Shown here: positions 25,943 through 34,667 of the stretch, in pieces
Position numbering within the stretch: position 1 is the first letter of the stretch
Layout: each line of letters opens with the position of its first letter
The notes under the pieces: model-generated
The model's input: the letters and a program-made list of their open reading frames with translations, nothing else
The model's database searches: none
Told to the model about the DNA's origin: nothing
Assembly: GCA_963717255.1 (NCBI GenBank)
Contig: CAVQVT010000007.1
Span: 186,001 to 250,000 of the forward strand
DNA length: 64,000 bases
Direction: 5' to 3'
Origin: CAIYQJ01 sp963717255
GTDB taxonomy: Bacteria; Chloroflexota; Limnocylindria; Limnocylindrales; CSP1-4
Made by a program: the position numbers and the translations under genes

Positions 25943-26401
25943 ATGATCGACGGCCAGAACGGACGACCGTTCAACGAGTGGCTGCGCATGCAGCTGCGGG
26001 CGAAGAGGATGTCCCAGCGGCAGCTCGCTCATCTCTCCGGCGTCGACCATTCCACGATCTCCCGCCTCGTCCGGGGCGACCGCACGCCCTCCCTCGAGAC
26101 CGCCACGAAGCTGGCCCGCGGGCTCCGCGAGCTCCGGGAGGACCAGGAGCCGACCCAGTACCTCGGCACCCTCCAGTCCACGCCGACGAACCCGGTCGCC
26201 CGCGTCGAGTACTCGCTCCGCGCCGACGAGGTGCTCGACGAGGGCGACATCCGCATGGTGATGGAGACGTACCTCGCGGCCCGGCTCCGCCGGCTCCGTG
26301 GGGCCGTCTCGCGCGTGACCCGCGCCGACGGGCAGTCGGCCGCGTCCGCGCGCTCGCGCCTGGCGCTGTCGGCGGCAGCGTCAGGACGACGCGACGACTG
26401 A
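25943..26401 (+). CDS. XRE-family helix-turn-helix regulator
   Basis: A 152-residue protein with a Cro/C1-type HTH at residues 16-60 (MSQRQLAHLSGVDHSTISRLVRGDRTPSLETATKLA). The C-terminal part has no recognised domain and is Arg/Ala-rich. The ATG at 25943 begins the homologous part. A 10-codon ATG frame at 25914 ends in a TGA overlapping this start, but its significance is doubtful. It probably binds DNA as a dimer; targets unknown. Confidence 0.85.
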   Translation: MIDGQNGRPFNEWLRMQLRAKRMSQRQLAHLSGVDHSTISRLVRGDRTPSLETATKLARGLRELREDQEPTQYLGTLQSTPTNPVARVEYSLRADEVLDEGDIRMVMETYLAARLRRLRGAVSRVTRADGQSAASARSRLALSAAASGRRDD

Positions 26402-26427
26402 CGACCCCTCAGGGGCGGATGCCCTTC

Positions 26428-26460
26428 GAGGGCGATCGGGTCCGGGACCCGGTCGCCCTC
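26428..26460. terminator. GC-rich hairpin terminator between convergent genes
   Basis: A long inverted repeat, GAGGGCGATCGGGTC against its near-perfect complement ending GGTCGCCCTC, with almost no loop. It sits 27 bases past the HTH stop and 61 bases past the end of the minus-strand endonuclease gene. No T-tract follows on either strand, so it may act as a bidirectional, Rho-assisted or pausing terminator. Confidence 0.55.
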
Positions 26461-26521
26461 TCCCGTTCCGGGGGGGCCGGCGCGCCGGTCCTCCCCGGAA
26501 CGCGGTCGTCGGTCAGCGACG

Positions 26522-27496
26522 TCAGTCGGGGGCCGTCAGGCCGGCCGAGCCGCGCGCCTTCAGTGCCTCGGGCGGCACCGGCTCCATGGGCTGCCCCGCC
26601 GCGATCCGCAGCGCATTGCGCACGTTGAGCGCGTCGTATCCCTCGTCCATCCCCGGCGTCTCGAGGTAGTGGGGAACGCCGGCCAGCGACGGATGGGTGA
26701 GGAGACGGTGGAGGCCGACGGCGCCGATCCGTCCCGCGCCGAGGTGCTCGTGACGGTCGAAGCGGGAGCCGCGTTCGGCCTTGGAGTCGTTGAGGTGGAC
26801 CATCGCGACGCTGCCGGGCCCCAGCAGGGACTCCACGCGCGCCAGCAGGTCGTCCACGCCCGTCGGGGTCGTCGATCGCGTATCCGGCTCCCCACAGGTG
26901 CGCGGTGTCCAGGCAGAACGCGACGCGGTCGCGGCCGAGGCCACGCGCCTCCAGCGCCTCCGCGATCTCCGCGAGGTCCTCCACGGTGACGCCGACCGCG
27001 AATCCACCGCCGGCCGAGTTCTCCAGGACGACCCGGGGCGCCGCGGGGTCGGGCGGCATCCGCGAGAGGGCCATGTCGATCCCCTCCGCGAGCCGCGAGA
27101 TCCCCTCTCGCGCCCGGCCCCGCGGTGGGAGCCGATATGGACGTTGACGAAGCGCCCCGCGAAGCCGGGCGCGACCGCGACCTCGGACGCGAGCAGCTCC
27201 ACCGACCGCGCGTACAGCTCCTCCTCGGGGCCGGCGAGGTTCACGAGGTACGGCGCGTGGATCGCGACCGGCCCGATCGACCGGTCCGCGAGGCGGGCCC
27301 TGAAGGCCGCCTGCTCGGCCGGCGGCTCGGCACGGCGCCGCCAGGAGGTGGGGTTGTCGGTGAAGATCTGGAGCGCGCCCCCGCCCACCTCCGCGATCCG
27401 GTCCACGGCGCGCACCATCCCGTCGGCCATCGGCAGGTGCGCGCCCAGCGTGCGGCCGCCGGGAAGGGTCGAAGGGATCGCGGACGTGTCCGTCAT
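26522..27496 (-). pseudogene. nfo: Endonuclease IV (deoxyribonuclease IV) gene with two compensating frameshifts
   Basis: The AP endonuclease fold is spread over three segments in two frames. The first frame codes MTDTSAIP through NVHIGSHRGAGRE, the second codes EGISRLAEGIDMAL to AIDDPDG, then the first frame resumes at GVDDLLARVESLLG to the end. All zinc-site motifs survive: HIGSH, VLENSAGG, LDTAHLWGAG, HLNDSK, DRHEHLG and LETPG. A one-base loss near 27105-27120 and one extra C in the run at 26859-26861 explain it. Restored, the protein would be about 324 residues, normal for the family. Either assembly errors or a very recent pseudogene. Confidence 0.85.
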
Positions 27497-27519
27497 GGCC
27501 GCGCCGCCGGGCGTCGTGG

Positions 27520-27525
27520 TACCTT
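27520..27525 (+). promoter_or_regulatory. -10 element (TACCTT) for DUF2087 gene
   Basis: TACCTT ends 6 bases before the ATG at 27532, with no room for a Shine-Dalgarno site. Confidence 0.4.
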
Positions 27526-27531
27526 CCGCCG

Positions 27532-27963
27532 ATGCCGGACGGCGCCGACCGCCCCGAGAGCCGCGACGCAGCGGGCCGACACCCGTCGGCCGGATCGGCC
27601 GCGGCTTCCGCCCGACCCGCCTGCTCGCCGAGGGTCCACGAGCCGGGGACCGCCGCGGACGACGCGGAGGTGGTCGCCCTCTCGGCGGCCCTGGGCGAGG
27701 ACCCCATGTTCGTCTCGCGGACGCTCCGTTCGTTCGTCCGCGACGGTCGCCTGACGGGCATCCCCGCACGCGACAGGAAGAGGCGTGTCGTGATCCGCTG
27801 GCTCAGCGACACGGCATTCCCCGACGCCGGCGCATGGCCCGAGCCCGAGGTGAACATGCGCATCGCCCTCGCGCACGCGGATGTCTCGGCGCTGCGCCGC
27901 CACATGGTGGACGCGGGCCTGCTCGTCCGCGACGCGGGGGTCTACCGGCGCGGGACGGGCTGA
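27532..27963 (+). CDS. DUF2087-domain protein
   Basis: A 143-residue protein. Residues 58-140 match DUF2087: FVRDGRLTGIPARDRKRRVVIRWL, EPEVNMRIALAHADVSALRRHMVDAGLLVRDAGVYRR. DUF2087 is usually the C-terminal part of ArsR-like or MarR-like regulators and looks nucleic-acid binding; here the N-terminus is a disordered Ala/Arg stretch plus a short helical region, not a clear HTH. It is divergent from the endonuclease IV gene, with 35 bases between starts. Confidence 0.8.
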   Translation: MPDGADRPESRDAAGRHPSAGSAAASARPACSPRVHEPGTAADDAEVVALSAALGEDPMFVSRTLRSFVRDGRLTGIPARDRKRRVVIRWLSDTAFPDAGAWPEPEVNMRIALAHADVSALRRHMVDAGLLVRDAGVYRRGTG

Positions 27964-28016
27964 CGACCCGGCTCCCGGTCCCGCGCGGCCGGCGCGGGAC
28001 GGGCGGGAGCCGTCGG

Positions 28017-28625
28017 TCACGCGGACGTGGCCTTCGACTTCGCGCGCGACGGCCGGGACGGGGTGTACTCGCCGCCCACGACGGGCTCGATGAGCCCGTA
28101 CGCGCCGTCGTTGCGCCGGTAGAGGACCGCGATCCGCTCGGTCTCGCCGTTCACGAACACGAAGAAGTCATGCCCGAGGTCGTCCATCCGCTGGATCGCG
28201 TCCTCTTCGAACATCGGCTCGATCGCGAAGCGCTTCGTCTTCACCACCCGCCGCTCCTCGCCTTCCTCGGACGTCCCGTCGGCGATCCTCCGGAGCAGCT
28301 CCTTCTCGTCGGGACGGCGGACGCGCGTGGAGCGCGGCTTCTCGCGATAGTCCACCGCTCGCCGCTCCATCTTGTCCACGACCTCGTCGATCCCCGCCTT
28401 GTGCGTGGGCCCCGCGGCACGGCCGCGGAGCGTCTCGCCGTCGATCACGAGGGTGACCTCGACGATGCAGGAGTCGGCGGCGCTGCGGTGCTTCTCGGTC
28501 GAGAGCTCGACGATCGCGTCCGTCCGGTCATCGAGGTACCGCTCGAGGCGTGCCATCTTCCGCTCCGCGTACTCGCGGGTGCGGTCCGGGACGTCGATGT
28601 TCTTGCCCTTGACGATCGTCCTCAC
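28017..28625 (-). CDS. hpf: Ribosome hibernation promoting factor, long form
   Basis: A 202-residue long HPF that dimerises 70S ribosomes into inactive 100S particles. The N-terminal S30AE domain (residues 1-105) begins MRTIVKGKNIDVPDRTREYAERKMARLERYL in the family pattern; the C-terminal dimerisation domain is RFAIEPMFEEDAIQRMDDLGHDFFVF onward (about 143-190). The start is GTG at 28625, with GGGAGGT 5 bases upstream. It is the last gene of the minus-strand run that includes comF and the Tad locus. Confidence 0.95.
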   Translation of the reverse strand: MRTIVKGKNIDVPDRTREYAERKMARLERYLDDRTDAIVELSTEKHRSAADSCIVEVTLVIDGETLRGRAAGPTHKAGIDEVVDKMERRAVDYREKPRSTRVRRPDEKELLRRIADGTSEEGEERRVVKTKRFAIEPMFEEDAIQRMDDLGHDFFVFVNGETERIAVLYRRNDGAYGLIEPVVGGEYTPSRPSRAKSKATSA

Positions 28626-28781
28626 GGATGACCTCCCATAGGCGGCGCGGCGCGCGGCGCCGCGAGGGATCCGCAGCGAGCGCGCGCCGGCACGGCCGAT
28701 GTCACGAACCGAGTATAGGTCCGCGCGACCCGGAGCCGGACAGCCCCCGATGGATACCGTCGGGGCGTACCGAAGTCCCGC

Positions 28782-29522
28782 TCAGCGCTCCCTCGCGACC
28801 GTCAGCGCGGAGACGGCGACGGCCCCCGCGGAGTGGAGAGCGAGCGCGGCCTCACGCAGCGTCGCCCCGGTGGTCATGACGTCGTCCACGAGGACGACCC
28901 ACCGGCCGTCGACGGTCTCTGGTGCGGTGACGGCGAACGCCCCGGCGACGTTCCCGGCGCGGCCGCGCCGGTCGAGCTCCGCCTGGCGCGCCGTCCGCCG
29001 CGTGCGCACCAGCGCCCGGGCGACGGGCGCCTTCGCGATGCGGCCGGCCTCGCGTGCGATCAGGTGCGCCTGGTCGAACCCGCGCTCGCGCAGCCGGTCG
29101 CGGTGGACGGGGACCGGGACCAGCACGTCGCCGAGGCCCCCGCATGACGCCCACCGTCGCGCGAGCGCCCCGCCGAGGGGGACGGCCAGACGGCGCACGC
29201 CACCGTACTTCAGGGCGTGGATCACGGCGCGGCCGAGGCCCGAGTACGGGACGCACCACTCGTGCGCGACGAGAGGGAGGGGCACCTCCGAGGGCAGCCC
29301 GATGGCGACGCCCGGCTGGCTCCCCAGGCGGGCGTCGAGCTCTGCCTCGCAGCCGGGACAGAGGACGCTGCCCTCCCGGCCGCACCCGGCGCACGCCGGG
29401 GGAAGCACGAGGTCCAGCAGGCGTGACGTCACATGACCCACGCCGTCCACGGCCACTCGGCCGGACGTCCGGGCGCGGGATCCCGCGCGGACGCGGCTCG
29501 GCCGGGACTCCATGTCGGTCAC
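28782..29522 (-). CDS. ComF-family phosphoribosyltransferase-like protein
   Basis: A 246-residue protein with an N-terminal zinc finger (CAGC and CPGC, residues about 43-62) and a C-terminal PRTase fold with the PRPP loop VVLVDDVMTTGATL (about 210). ComF proteins help single-stranded DNA uptake during natural transformation. With a Tad/Flp pilus locus directly upstream on the same strand, a competence link is plausible but unproven. GTG at 29522 is used; an ATG three codons on (29513) is an alternative. Confidence 0.88.
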   Translation of the reverse strand: MTDMESRPSRVRAGSRARTSGRVAVDGVGHVTSRLLDLVLPPACAGCGREGSVLCPGCEAELDARLGSQPGVAIGLPSEVPLPLVAHEWCVPYSGLGRAVIHALKYGGVRRLAVPLGGALARRWASCGGLGDVLVPVPVHRDRLRERGFDQAHLIAREAGRIAKAPVARALVRTRRTARQAELDRRGRAGNVAGAFAVTAPETVDGRWVVLVDDVMTTGATLREAALALHSAGAVAVSALTVARER

Positions 29523-29548
29523 GATGACCGGCCCCGATCACCCCTGGA

Positions 29549-29914
29549 TCAGCGAACGATCGCCACCCGATCCCCCACGGCCGTCCCGGACCGATCGATC
29601 GCGCCCGCAGGCAGCTCGATCGTCCCCGTTCCGCCGCGTACCCACCAGACCACGCCGGTCCACGGCCGCAGGCCGTGTCGAAGGCCGACCACCGGTCGGG
29701 CGCCGTCCGCCTCCTCGCGGCCCAGGAAGACGCAGTCGATCGGGAACCGCATGAACAGCATGTGGATGCTCGGCGAGCCCGGAAGCCACAGCCCGGCACC
29801 CTCGGACAGAGCCGACCGCCCCATGAGCCCCAGGAGCCTGGCCCAGAAGCTCCCGGCGAGCTCCAGGTCGTCGGCGATCGCGGCGTCGCGCGTCAGGTTC
29901 CGGGCCCGTGCCAC
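29549..29914 (-). CDS. DUF192-domain protein
   Basis: A 121-residue protein with the DUF192 pattern: ARLLGLMGRSALSEGAGLWL, the IHMLFMRFPIDCVFL core and an AGAIDRSGTAVGDRV end. The domain is a small beta-fold of unknown activity, often exported, but no signal peptide is visible here. The GTG at 29914 begins the homologous part; the longer open frame to 30583 is a shadow of tadC. It lies 16 bases after tadC and 26 before comF, likely in one operon. Confidence 0.85.
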   Translation of the reverse strand: MARARNLTRDAAIADDLELAGSFWARLLGLMGRSALSEGAGLWLPGSPSIHMLFMRFPIDCVFLGREEADGARPVVGLRHGLRPWTGVVWWVRGGTGTIELPAGAIDRSGTAVGDRVAIVR

Positions 29915-29930
29915 CGGCGGACGCCCGCGT

Positions 29931-30869
29931 TCAGCCGGTGACGCCGGACAGGCCGAGGATGACCGTGATGATGGCCGGCCCAAGGAGGACGATGAACAGG
30001 CACGGGAAGATGCAGCCGATGAGCGGGAAGAGCAGCTTGATCGGCGCCTTCTGGGCCATCTCCTCCGCCCGCTGACGGCGCTCGATGCGGAGCTGCTCGG
30101 ACTGGACCTGGAGCACCTTCGAGATCGAGACGCCAAGCTGCTCCGCCTGGATGACGGCGGAGATGAAGTTGGTGAGCGGCGGGACGTCCGTCCGCACGAT
30201 GATGTCGCGGAGCGCATCGCGCCGGAGCTTTCCCATCCGGACCTCGGCGAGTGCCCGCCGGAACTCGTCCGGCAGCGGGCCTCGCATCCGCTCGACGACC
30301 TTGCCCAGGGCGGCGTCGAACCCGAGGCCTGCCCGCACCGAGATGGTGAGCAGGTCGAGTGCGTCCGGGAGGCCCAGGACGATGAGGTGCTGGCGGCCCT
30401 TGATCTTCCTGCCGAGCCAGTAGTCGGGGCCGATGTAGCCTCCCACGACGCCGCCGATGCCGAACAGGAGGCCGGCGGGAGCGCCCATCCCGAGCAGCAG
30501 GCCGAAGATGAGGAAGAAGGACAATCCCGCGACGGCCGCGGCGATGACCTTGATCCCGAGCCACTCCTGGACCCGGATGCCACTCGGGTTGCCGGCCTGC
30601 GCCAGACGCAGCTCCGTCCGTTCCGCGAACGTCGCCGAGGTGAAGCGTCGCGGGAACGCGGCGAGCCGGTTCGCGAACGGCCGGAGCGTCCGGTCGAGGA
30701 ACGGCTGCTGGAGCTCGATCTCCGCGAGCGACTTGGCCTGCATCGTGCCGAGCTGGGAGAGACGGGCCTGGACCGGGTCGGTCGAGCGTCCGCTCGCGAT
30801 GCCGATCGCGATGAGCACGATGGATCCGGCGGCGGCGGCGGCGACGGCGATCGGCAGATAGACGTCCAT
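29931..30869 (-). CDS. tadC: Tad pilus assembly membrane protein TadC
   Basis: A 312-residue type II secretion F-domain protein (T2SSF domain about residues 150-280, DLLTISVRAGLGFDAALGKV to GVSISKVLQVQSEQLRIERRQRAEEMAQKAPIKLLFPL). It has one N-terminal and two or three later membrane helices and forms the platform with TadB on which the TadA ATPase acts. It starts 3 bases after tadB. Confidence 0.93.
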   Translation of the reverse strand: MDVYLPIAVAAAAAGSIVLIAIGIASGRSTDPVQARLSQLGTMQAKSLAEIELQQPFLDRTLRPFANRLAAFPRRFTSATFAERTELRLAQAGNPSGIRVQEWLGIKVIAAAVAGLSFFLIFGLLLGMGAPAGLLFGIGGVVGGYIGPDYWLGRKIKGRQHLIVLGLPDALDLLTISVRAGLGFDAALGKVVERMRGPLPDEFRRALAEVRMGKLRRDALRDIIVRTDVPPLTNFISAVIQAEQLGVSISKVLQVQSEQLRIERRQRAEEMAQKAPIKLLFPLIGCIFPCLFIVLLGPAIITVILGLSGVTG

Positions 30870-30872
30870 CGG

Positions 30873-31889
30873 TCAGACCTGGATGTCGACGATACGGCGG
30901 ATGAGCAGGAAGCCGACCACCATCGAGAACAGACCGAACGCCAGCAGGACCGCTCCCGCCGGCAGGCCCAGGACCTCCGGTGGCTTCTGGAACATCGGCG
31001 CCATGAACCCAGGCGCCAGCACGAACAGGATGAGGAAGATGCCGATCGGGAGGCCCGCGACGACGTAGCCGGACATCCGACCCTGTGTCGTGAGGACGCG
31101 GATCTCGCCCTTGATGCGGACCCGCTCGCGGATCGTGAACGCGATCGAGTCCAGGATCTCGGCGAGATTGCCTCCGACCTGGTGCTGGATGGCGATCGCC
31201 GTCGTCATCAGCTCGAGGTCGTCCGAGCGCACCCGCTCGACCATGTTCTCCAGCGCTTCATCGAATGGCAGGCCGAGGTTGACCTCCCGGATGACGCGGC
31301 CGAACTCGGTCGAGATCGGCGGCTGCGCCTCGCGGACGACGAGCTCGATCGCCTGGAGGAACGAGGATCCGGCCCGCAGCGCGTTCGCGATGAGCGTGAT
31401 CGTGTCGGCAAGCTGCTTGTTGAACGCGTTGAGCCGGGCGCGCTTCCGTCGCCGCACGTAGAGGCGCGGGAGGAAGAACCCCAGGACGGTCCCGCCGATG
31501 ATGAGGAGCGGGTTCGCGAGAGACGGGAAGATGCGCCCGAGGAGCGTCAGCACGAGCGGGATGGCGATCGCACACCCCACCATGATCGCCATGTACTCGC
31601 TCGTCCGCAGCCGCAGGTCCGCCCGAGCGAGATCGCGCGCCATGTTCGCGCCGAAGCCCCGCCGCTCGACGGCCTTGTCGATCTGCGTGAGAGCCACGCT
31701 CTGCGCATAGATGTCCGAGAGTGACGCCTTTCCCTCGGGCGCGCTCTGCTCCATCTGGCGGCGACCGGGCGACGCATAGCGCTCGATCCGCGCCGCCACA
31801 CCGCCGGAGCCAGCGCCGGCGACCGCGTAGGCGATGAGGACGATCGCGATGGCGGCGAGGGCGGCGAGGGCGATTGTGACAGGACTCAC
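30873..31889 (-). CDS. tadB: Tad pilus assembly membrane protein TadB
   Basis: A 338-residue T2SSF-domain platform protein with N-terminal helix (residues 4-22), two central helices (about 115-155) and two C-terminal helices (about 275-330). The conserved cytoplasmic segment is DTITLIANALRAGSSFLQAIELV through GGNLAEILDSIAFTIRERVRIKGEIR. It begins with GTG at 31889, 13 bases after cpaF. Confidence 0.93.
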   Translation of the reverse strand: MSPVTIALAALAAIAIVLIAYAVAGAGSGGVAARIERYASPGRRQMEQSAPEGKASLSDIYAQSVALTQIDKAVERRGFGANMARDLARADLRLRTSEYMAIMVGCAIAIPLVLTLLGRIFPSLANPLLIIGGTVLGFFLPRLYVRRRKRARLNAFNKQLADTITLIANALRAGSSFLQAIELVVREAQPPISTEFGRVIREVNLGLPFDEALENMVERVRSDDLELMTTAIAIQHQVGGNLAEILDSIAFTIRERVRIKGEIRVLTTQGRMSGYVVAGLPIGIFLILFVLAPGFMAPMFQKPPEVLGLPAGAVLLAFGLFSMVVGFLLIRRIVDIQV

Positions 31890-31902
31890 GTGTCGTTCCC
31901 CG

Positions 31903-33312
31903 TCAGAAGGTGAACCCGAAGAGGCCGGGCGGGAGCTGGATGCCCATGACCTCGAACTTCTCGACGAACCGCGGGCGGATGCCGGTCGGCTTCAGCCTGC
32001 CCTGGATCCGTCCCTCCAGGACGCCCGTCTGCTCGAAGATGAAGACGTCCTGCATGACGATGACGTCGCCCTCCATCCCCTGGACCTCGGTGATGTTCGT
32101 GATCTTCCGGGTCCCGTCCTTCAGGCGCGCCTGGTGGACGACGAGGTCGACCGCGGCAGCGATCTGCTCTCGGATGGCGCGGAGCGGCAGATCGACGCCG
32201 GCCATGAGGACCATGGTCTCGAGGCGGGCGAGCATGTCCCGGGGACTGTTCGCGTGGCCGGTCGACATCGAGCCGTCGTGGCCGGTGTTCATCGCCTGGA
32301 GCATATCCAGCGCCTCACCCGAACGACACTCGCCGACGATGATCCGGTCGGGCCGCATGCGCAGGGAGTTGCGGACGAGCTCGCGGATCGGGATCGCGCC
32401 CTTGCCCTCGATGTTCGGCGGGCGGCTCTCGAGTGTGACGACGTGCTCCTGGCGGAGCTGGAGCTCGGCGGCGTCCTCGATCGTGATGATCCGCTCGTCG
32501 TTGGGGATGAAGGACGAGAGGACGTTGAGGGTCGTCGTCTTGCCCGAGCCGGTGCCACCCGACACGAACAGGTTCAGCCGGGCCTCCACGCAGGCGCGGA
32601 GGAAGTCGAACATCTCCGGCGTCGCGGTGCCGAACCGCACGAGGTCGGCCACCGTGAACGGGCTGGCGGCGAACTTCCGGATCGTGAGGACCGGACCGAC
32701 GAGCGAGAGCGGTGGGATGATCGCGTTCACGCGCGAGCCGTCCGTCAGGCGTGCGTCCACCATCGGGCTCGCCTCGTCGACGCGGCGGCCGATCGGCGCG
32801 ATGATCCGGTCGATGATCCGCATGACGTGGTCGTCGTTCTGGAAGACGACGTTCGTCAGCTCGAGCTTGCCGCTCCGCTCGACATACACCTGGCGCGGGC
32901 CGTTCACCATGATCTCGGTGATGCCCTCGTCGCGGAGGAGCGGCTCGAGCGGGCCGAGGCCGATGATCTCGTCGGTGATCTGCTCGAGCATCCTCACCCG
33001 CTCGGCGCGGGTGAGCGCGAGGCCTTCTTCGTCGACGATGCGGCCGAAGATCTCCTCGATCTGACGACGGACCTCCACCTGGTTCGTCAGGTCGAGGCGG
33101 GGATCGAGCTCCTGGATGACGCGACTCTGGATCCGGAACTTGACATCGCGGAACGACTCGCGGACAGGGGCGGTCGCCAGCAGACGCGCTGCCGACGTCG
33201 GCGCGGCGGGCAGCGTCCCGCCGGGCGCCGGCGCGGCCGGACCCGGGACGGGCTCCGGCCCGGGTCCGGCCCCCCCGGGTCGCGCGCTCTCGATCCGCTT
33301 CAGCAGGGACAT
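31903..33312 (-). CDS. cpaF: Tad pilus assembly ATPase CpaF/TadA
   Basis: A 469-residue secretion ATPase of the VirB11/GspE type. Walker A is SGGTGSGKTTTLNVLS (about residue 245), the Asp box is IITIEDAAELQL, Walker B is RPDRIIVGECRSGEALDMLQAMNTGHDGSMSTGHANSP in pattern, ending in the His box. Residues 1-50 form a Pro/Ala-rich lead. The only pilus motor gene in the locus, it probably drives both extension and retraction as known for Tad systems. Confidence 0.95.
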   Translation of the reverse strand: MSLLKRIESARPGGAGPGPEPVPGPAAPAPGGTLPAAPTSAARLLATAPVRESFRDVKFRIQSRVIQELDPRLDLTNQVEVRRQIEEIFGRIVDEEGLALTRAERVRMLEQITDEIIGLGPLEPLLRDEGITEIMVNGPRQVYVERSGKLELTNVVFQNDDHVMRIIDRIIAPIGRRVDEASPMVDARLTDGSRVNAIIPPLSLVGPVLTIRKFAASPFTVADLVRFGTATPEMFDFLRACVEARLNLFVSGGTGSGKTTTLNVLSSFIPNDERIITIEDAAELQLRQEHVVTLESRPPNIEGKGAIPIRELVRNSLRMRPDRIIVGECRSGEALDMLQAMNTGHDGSMSTGHANSPRDMLARLETMVLMAGVDLPLRAIREQIAAAVDLVVHQARLKDGTRKITNITEVQGMEGDVIVMQDVFIFEQTGVLEGRIQGRLKPTGIRPRFVEKFEVMGIQLPPGLFGFTF

Positions 33313-33371
33313 CGCTTCGGCCTCATCTCACTGGGGACGCACATTCTGACCCCTCCCATCGGGCGCTCCGA

Positions 33372-34613
33372 CTAGCGGAGCGAGAAGATCCCTCGCCTGC
33401 GCTCGACCTTCGCCCGCTGCACCGGGGACGCCGCACTGCCGCCCAGGAGCGTCCGGGCGAGCTTCAGGACGTCCTGCGACACCTGCATCTCCCGGTTGCT
33501 CGTGACGAACGGGACGCCACGGTTCAGCGCGTACACGACCGTCCGACCGTCGCTGATGATCTGGTGGTCGATCTTCCGACCGATCGACTGCTCCACGTCC
33601 GACACGCGGATGCCGAGCGCCGAATCGGCCCGGTTGAGGACCAGCACGATCCGATCCTGGGGATACCCGAGCTGCTCTGCGACCTCGAGGAAGAGACGGA
33701 TGCTCTTGATGCTCGTGATCTCGAGGGTCAGCACCGCGAGGATGACGTCCGCGGTGTCGAGGATCGCGAGCGTCGTATCGCTGAACCAGGCGGGGCAGTC
33801 GACGACGACGAGGTCGCTCGTCTGGCGGAACATGTCGACGACCCGCTTGGCGGCGGCCGGGGTGATGAGATCGGCCGTCTCCGGCGACGGCGGCGCCAGG
33901 AGGACCCGGAGGCCGGACGAGTGCGACACCGTGAACGTGTCGAGTGATTCGGCCTCGCCGCTCTGCAACTCCGGGATCAGGTCGGCGATCGACTTGGATC
34001 GCGGGTTCAGGTTCAGGAGGATCGCGACGTCGCCGAACTGGAAGGCGCCGTCCATGAGGACGACGTCCCCCGACCGCTCCGCGGCCGCCGCGACCGCCAC
34101 GTTCACCGCGACGGTCGTGCGCCCGACGCCTCCCTTGGGGCTGAAGACCGCGACGACGCGTCCCGGCTCGCGATCCGACCGCGCCGCGGTCTGGGCCTCC
34201 GCACGCGGCATCAGGGGCATCCGGCCCATCTTCTCGCGCTCGCGCTGGTAGACCTGGCGGATCGAGGCCGTGAGCTCGTCGCTGCTGAACGGCTTCACGA
34301 GGAACTCACGGGCACCGGCGAGCATCGAGCGGCGGAGGTAGTCGGCCTCGCCCTGGACGGACATCATGACGATCGACGCTGTGGGCACGAGCGACGCGAG
34401 CCGCTCCGTCGCGGTGATGCCGTCCATCTCGGGCATGTTGATGTCCATGAGGACGACGTCCGGCAGGAGCTTCTGGGCCATCTCGATCGCCTCGGGGCCC
34501 GAGGCGGCGGCGCCCACGACCGAGAGATCCTTCTCGAAGCTGAGCAGCTTCGTCAGGTGATCACGCGTCTCCGCGATGTCGTCCACGATGAGGACGCGGA
34601 TCTGGTCGTCCAT
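33372..34613 (-). CDS. cpaE: CpaE/TadZ-like protein: receiver domain plus MinD-type ATPase
   Basis: About 413 residues. Residues 6-120 are a full receiver domain (RVLIVDDIAETRDHL; phospho-Asp in VVLMDINMPEMDG; Lys in FLVKPF). Residues 145-380 are a ParA/MinD ATPase with deviant Walker A SPKGGVGRTTVAVN and an MinD-type VVVDCPAWFSD. CpaE/TadZ places the pilus machine at the pole. Many CpaE proteins have a degenerate receiver; this one keeps the acidic pocket. ATG at 34613 is used; GTG at 34628 and ATG at 34625 are in-frame alternatives. Confidence 0.92.
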   Translation of the reverse strand: MDDQIRVLIVDDIAETRDHLTKLLSFEKDLSVVGAAASGPEAIEMAQKLLPDVVLMDINMPEMDGITATERLASLVPTASIVMMSVQGEADYLRRSMLAGAREFLVKPFSSDELTASIRQVYQREREKMGRMPLMPRAEAQTAARSDREPGRVVAVFSPKGGVGRTTVAVNVAVAAAAERSGDVVLMDGAFQFGDVAILLNLNPRSKSIADLIPELQSGEAESLDTFTVSHSSGLRVLLAPPSPETADLITPAAAKRVVDMFRQTSDLVVVDCPAWFSDTTLAILDTADVILAVLTLEITSIKSIRLFLEVAEQLGYPQDRIVLVLNRADSALGIRVSDVEQSIGRKIDHQIISDGRTVVYALNRGVPFVTSNREMQVSQDVLKLARTLLGGSAASPVQRAKVERRRGIFSLR

Positions 34614-34667
34614 GGGCCTGCCCATCACCGACGGCGGCGGCGGCCGGGCGGCTGGCCCGGCCCACCG

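Noticed and set aside
25914..25946. A 10-codon ATG frame ending in a TGA overlapping the HTH gene start
   Set aside because: No -10 element or Shine-Dalgarno at a suitable distance. Any ATGA start in GC-rich DNA tends to have such an upstream frame.
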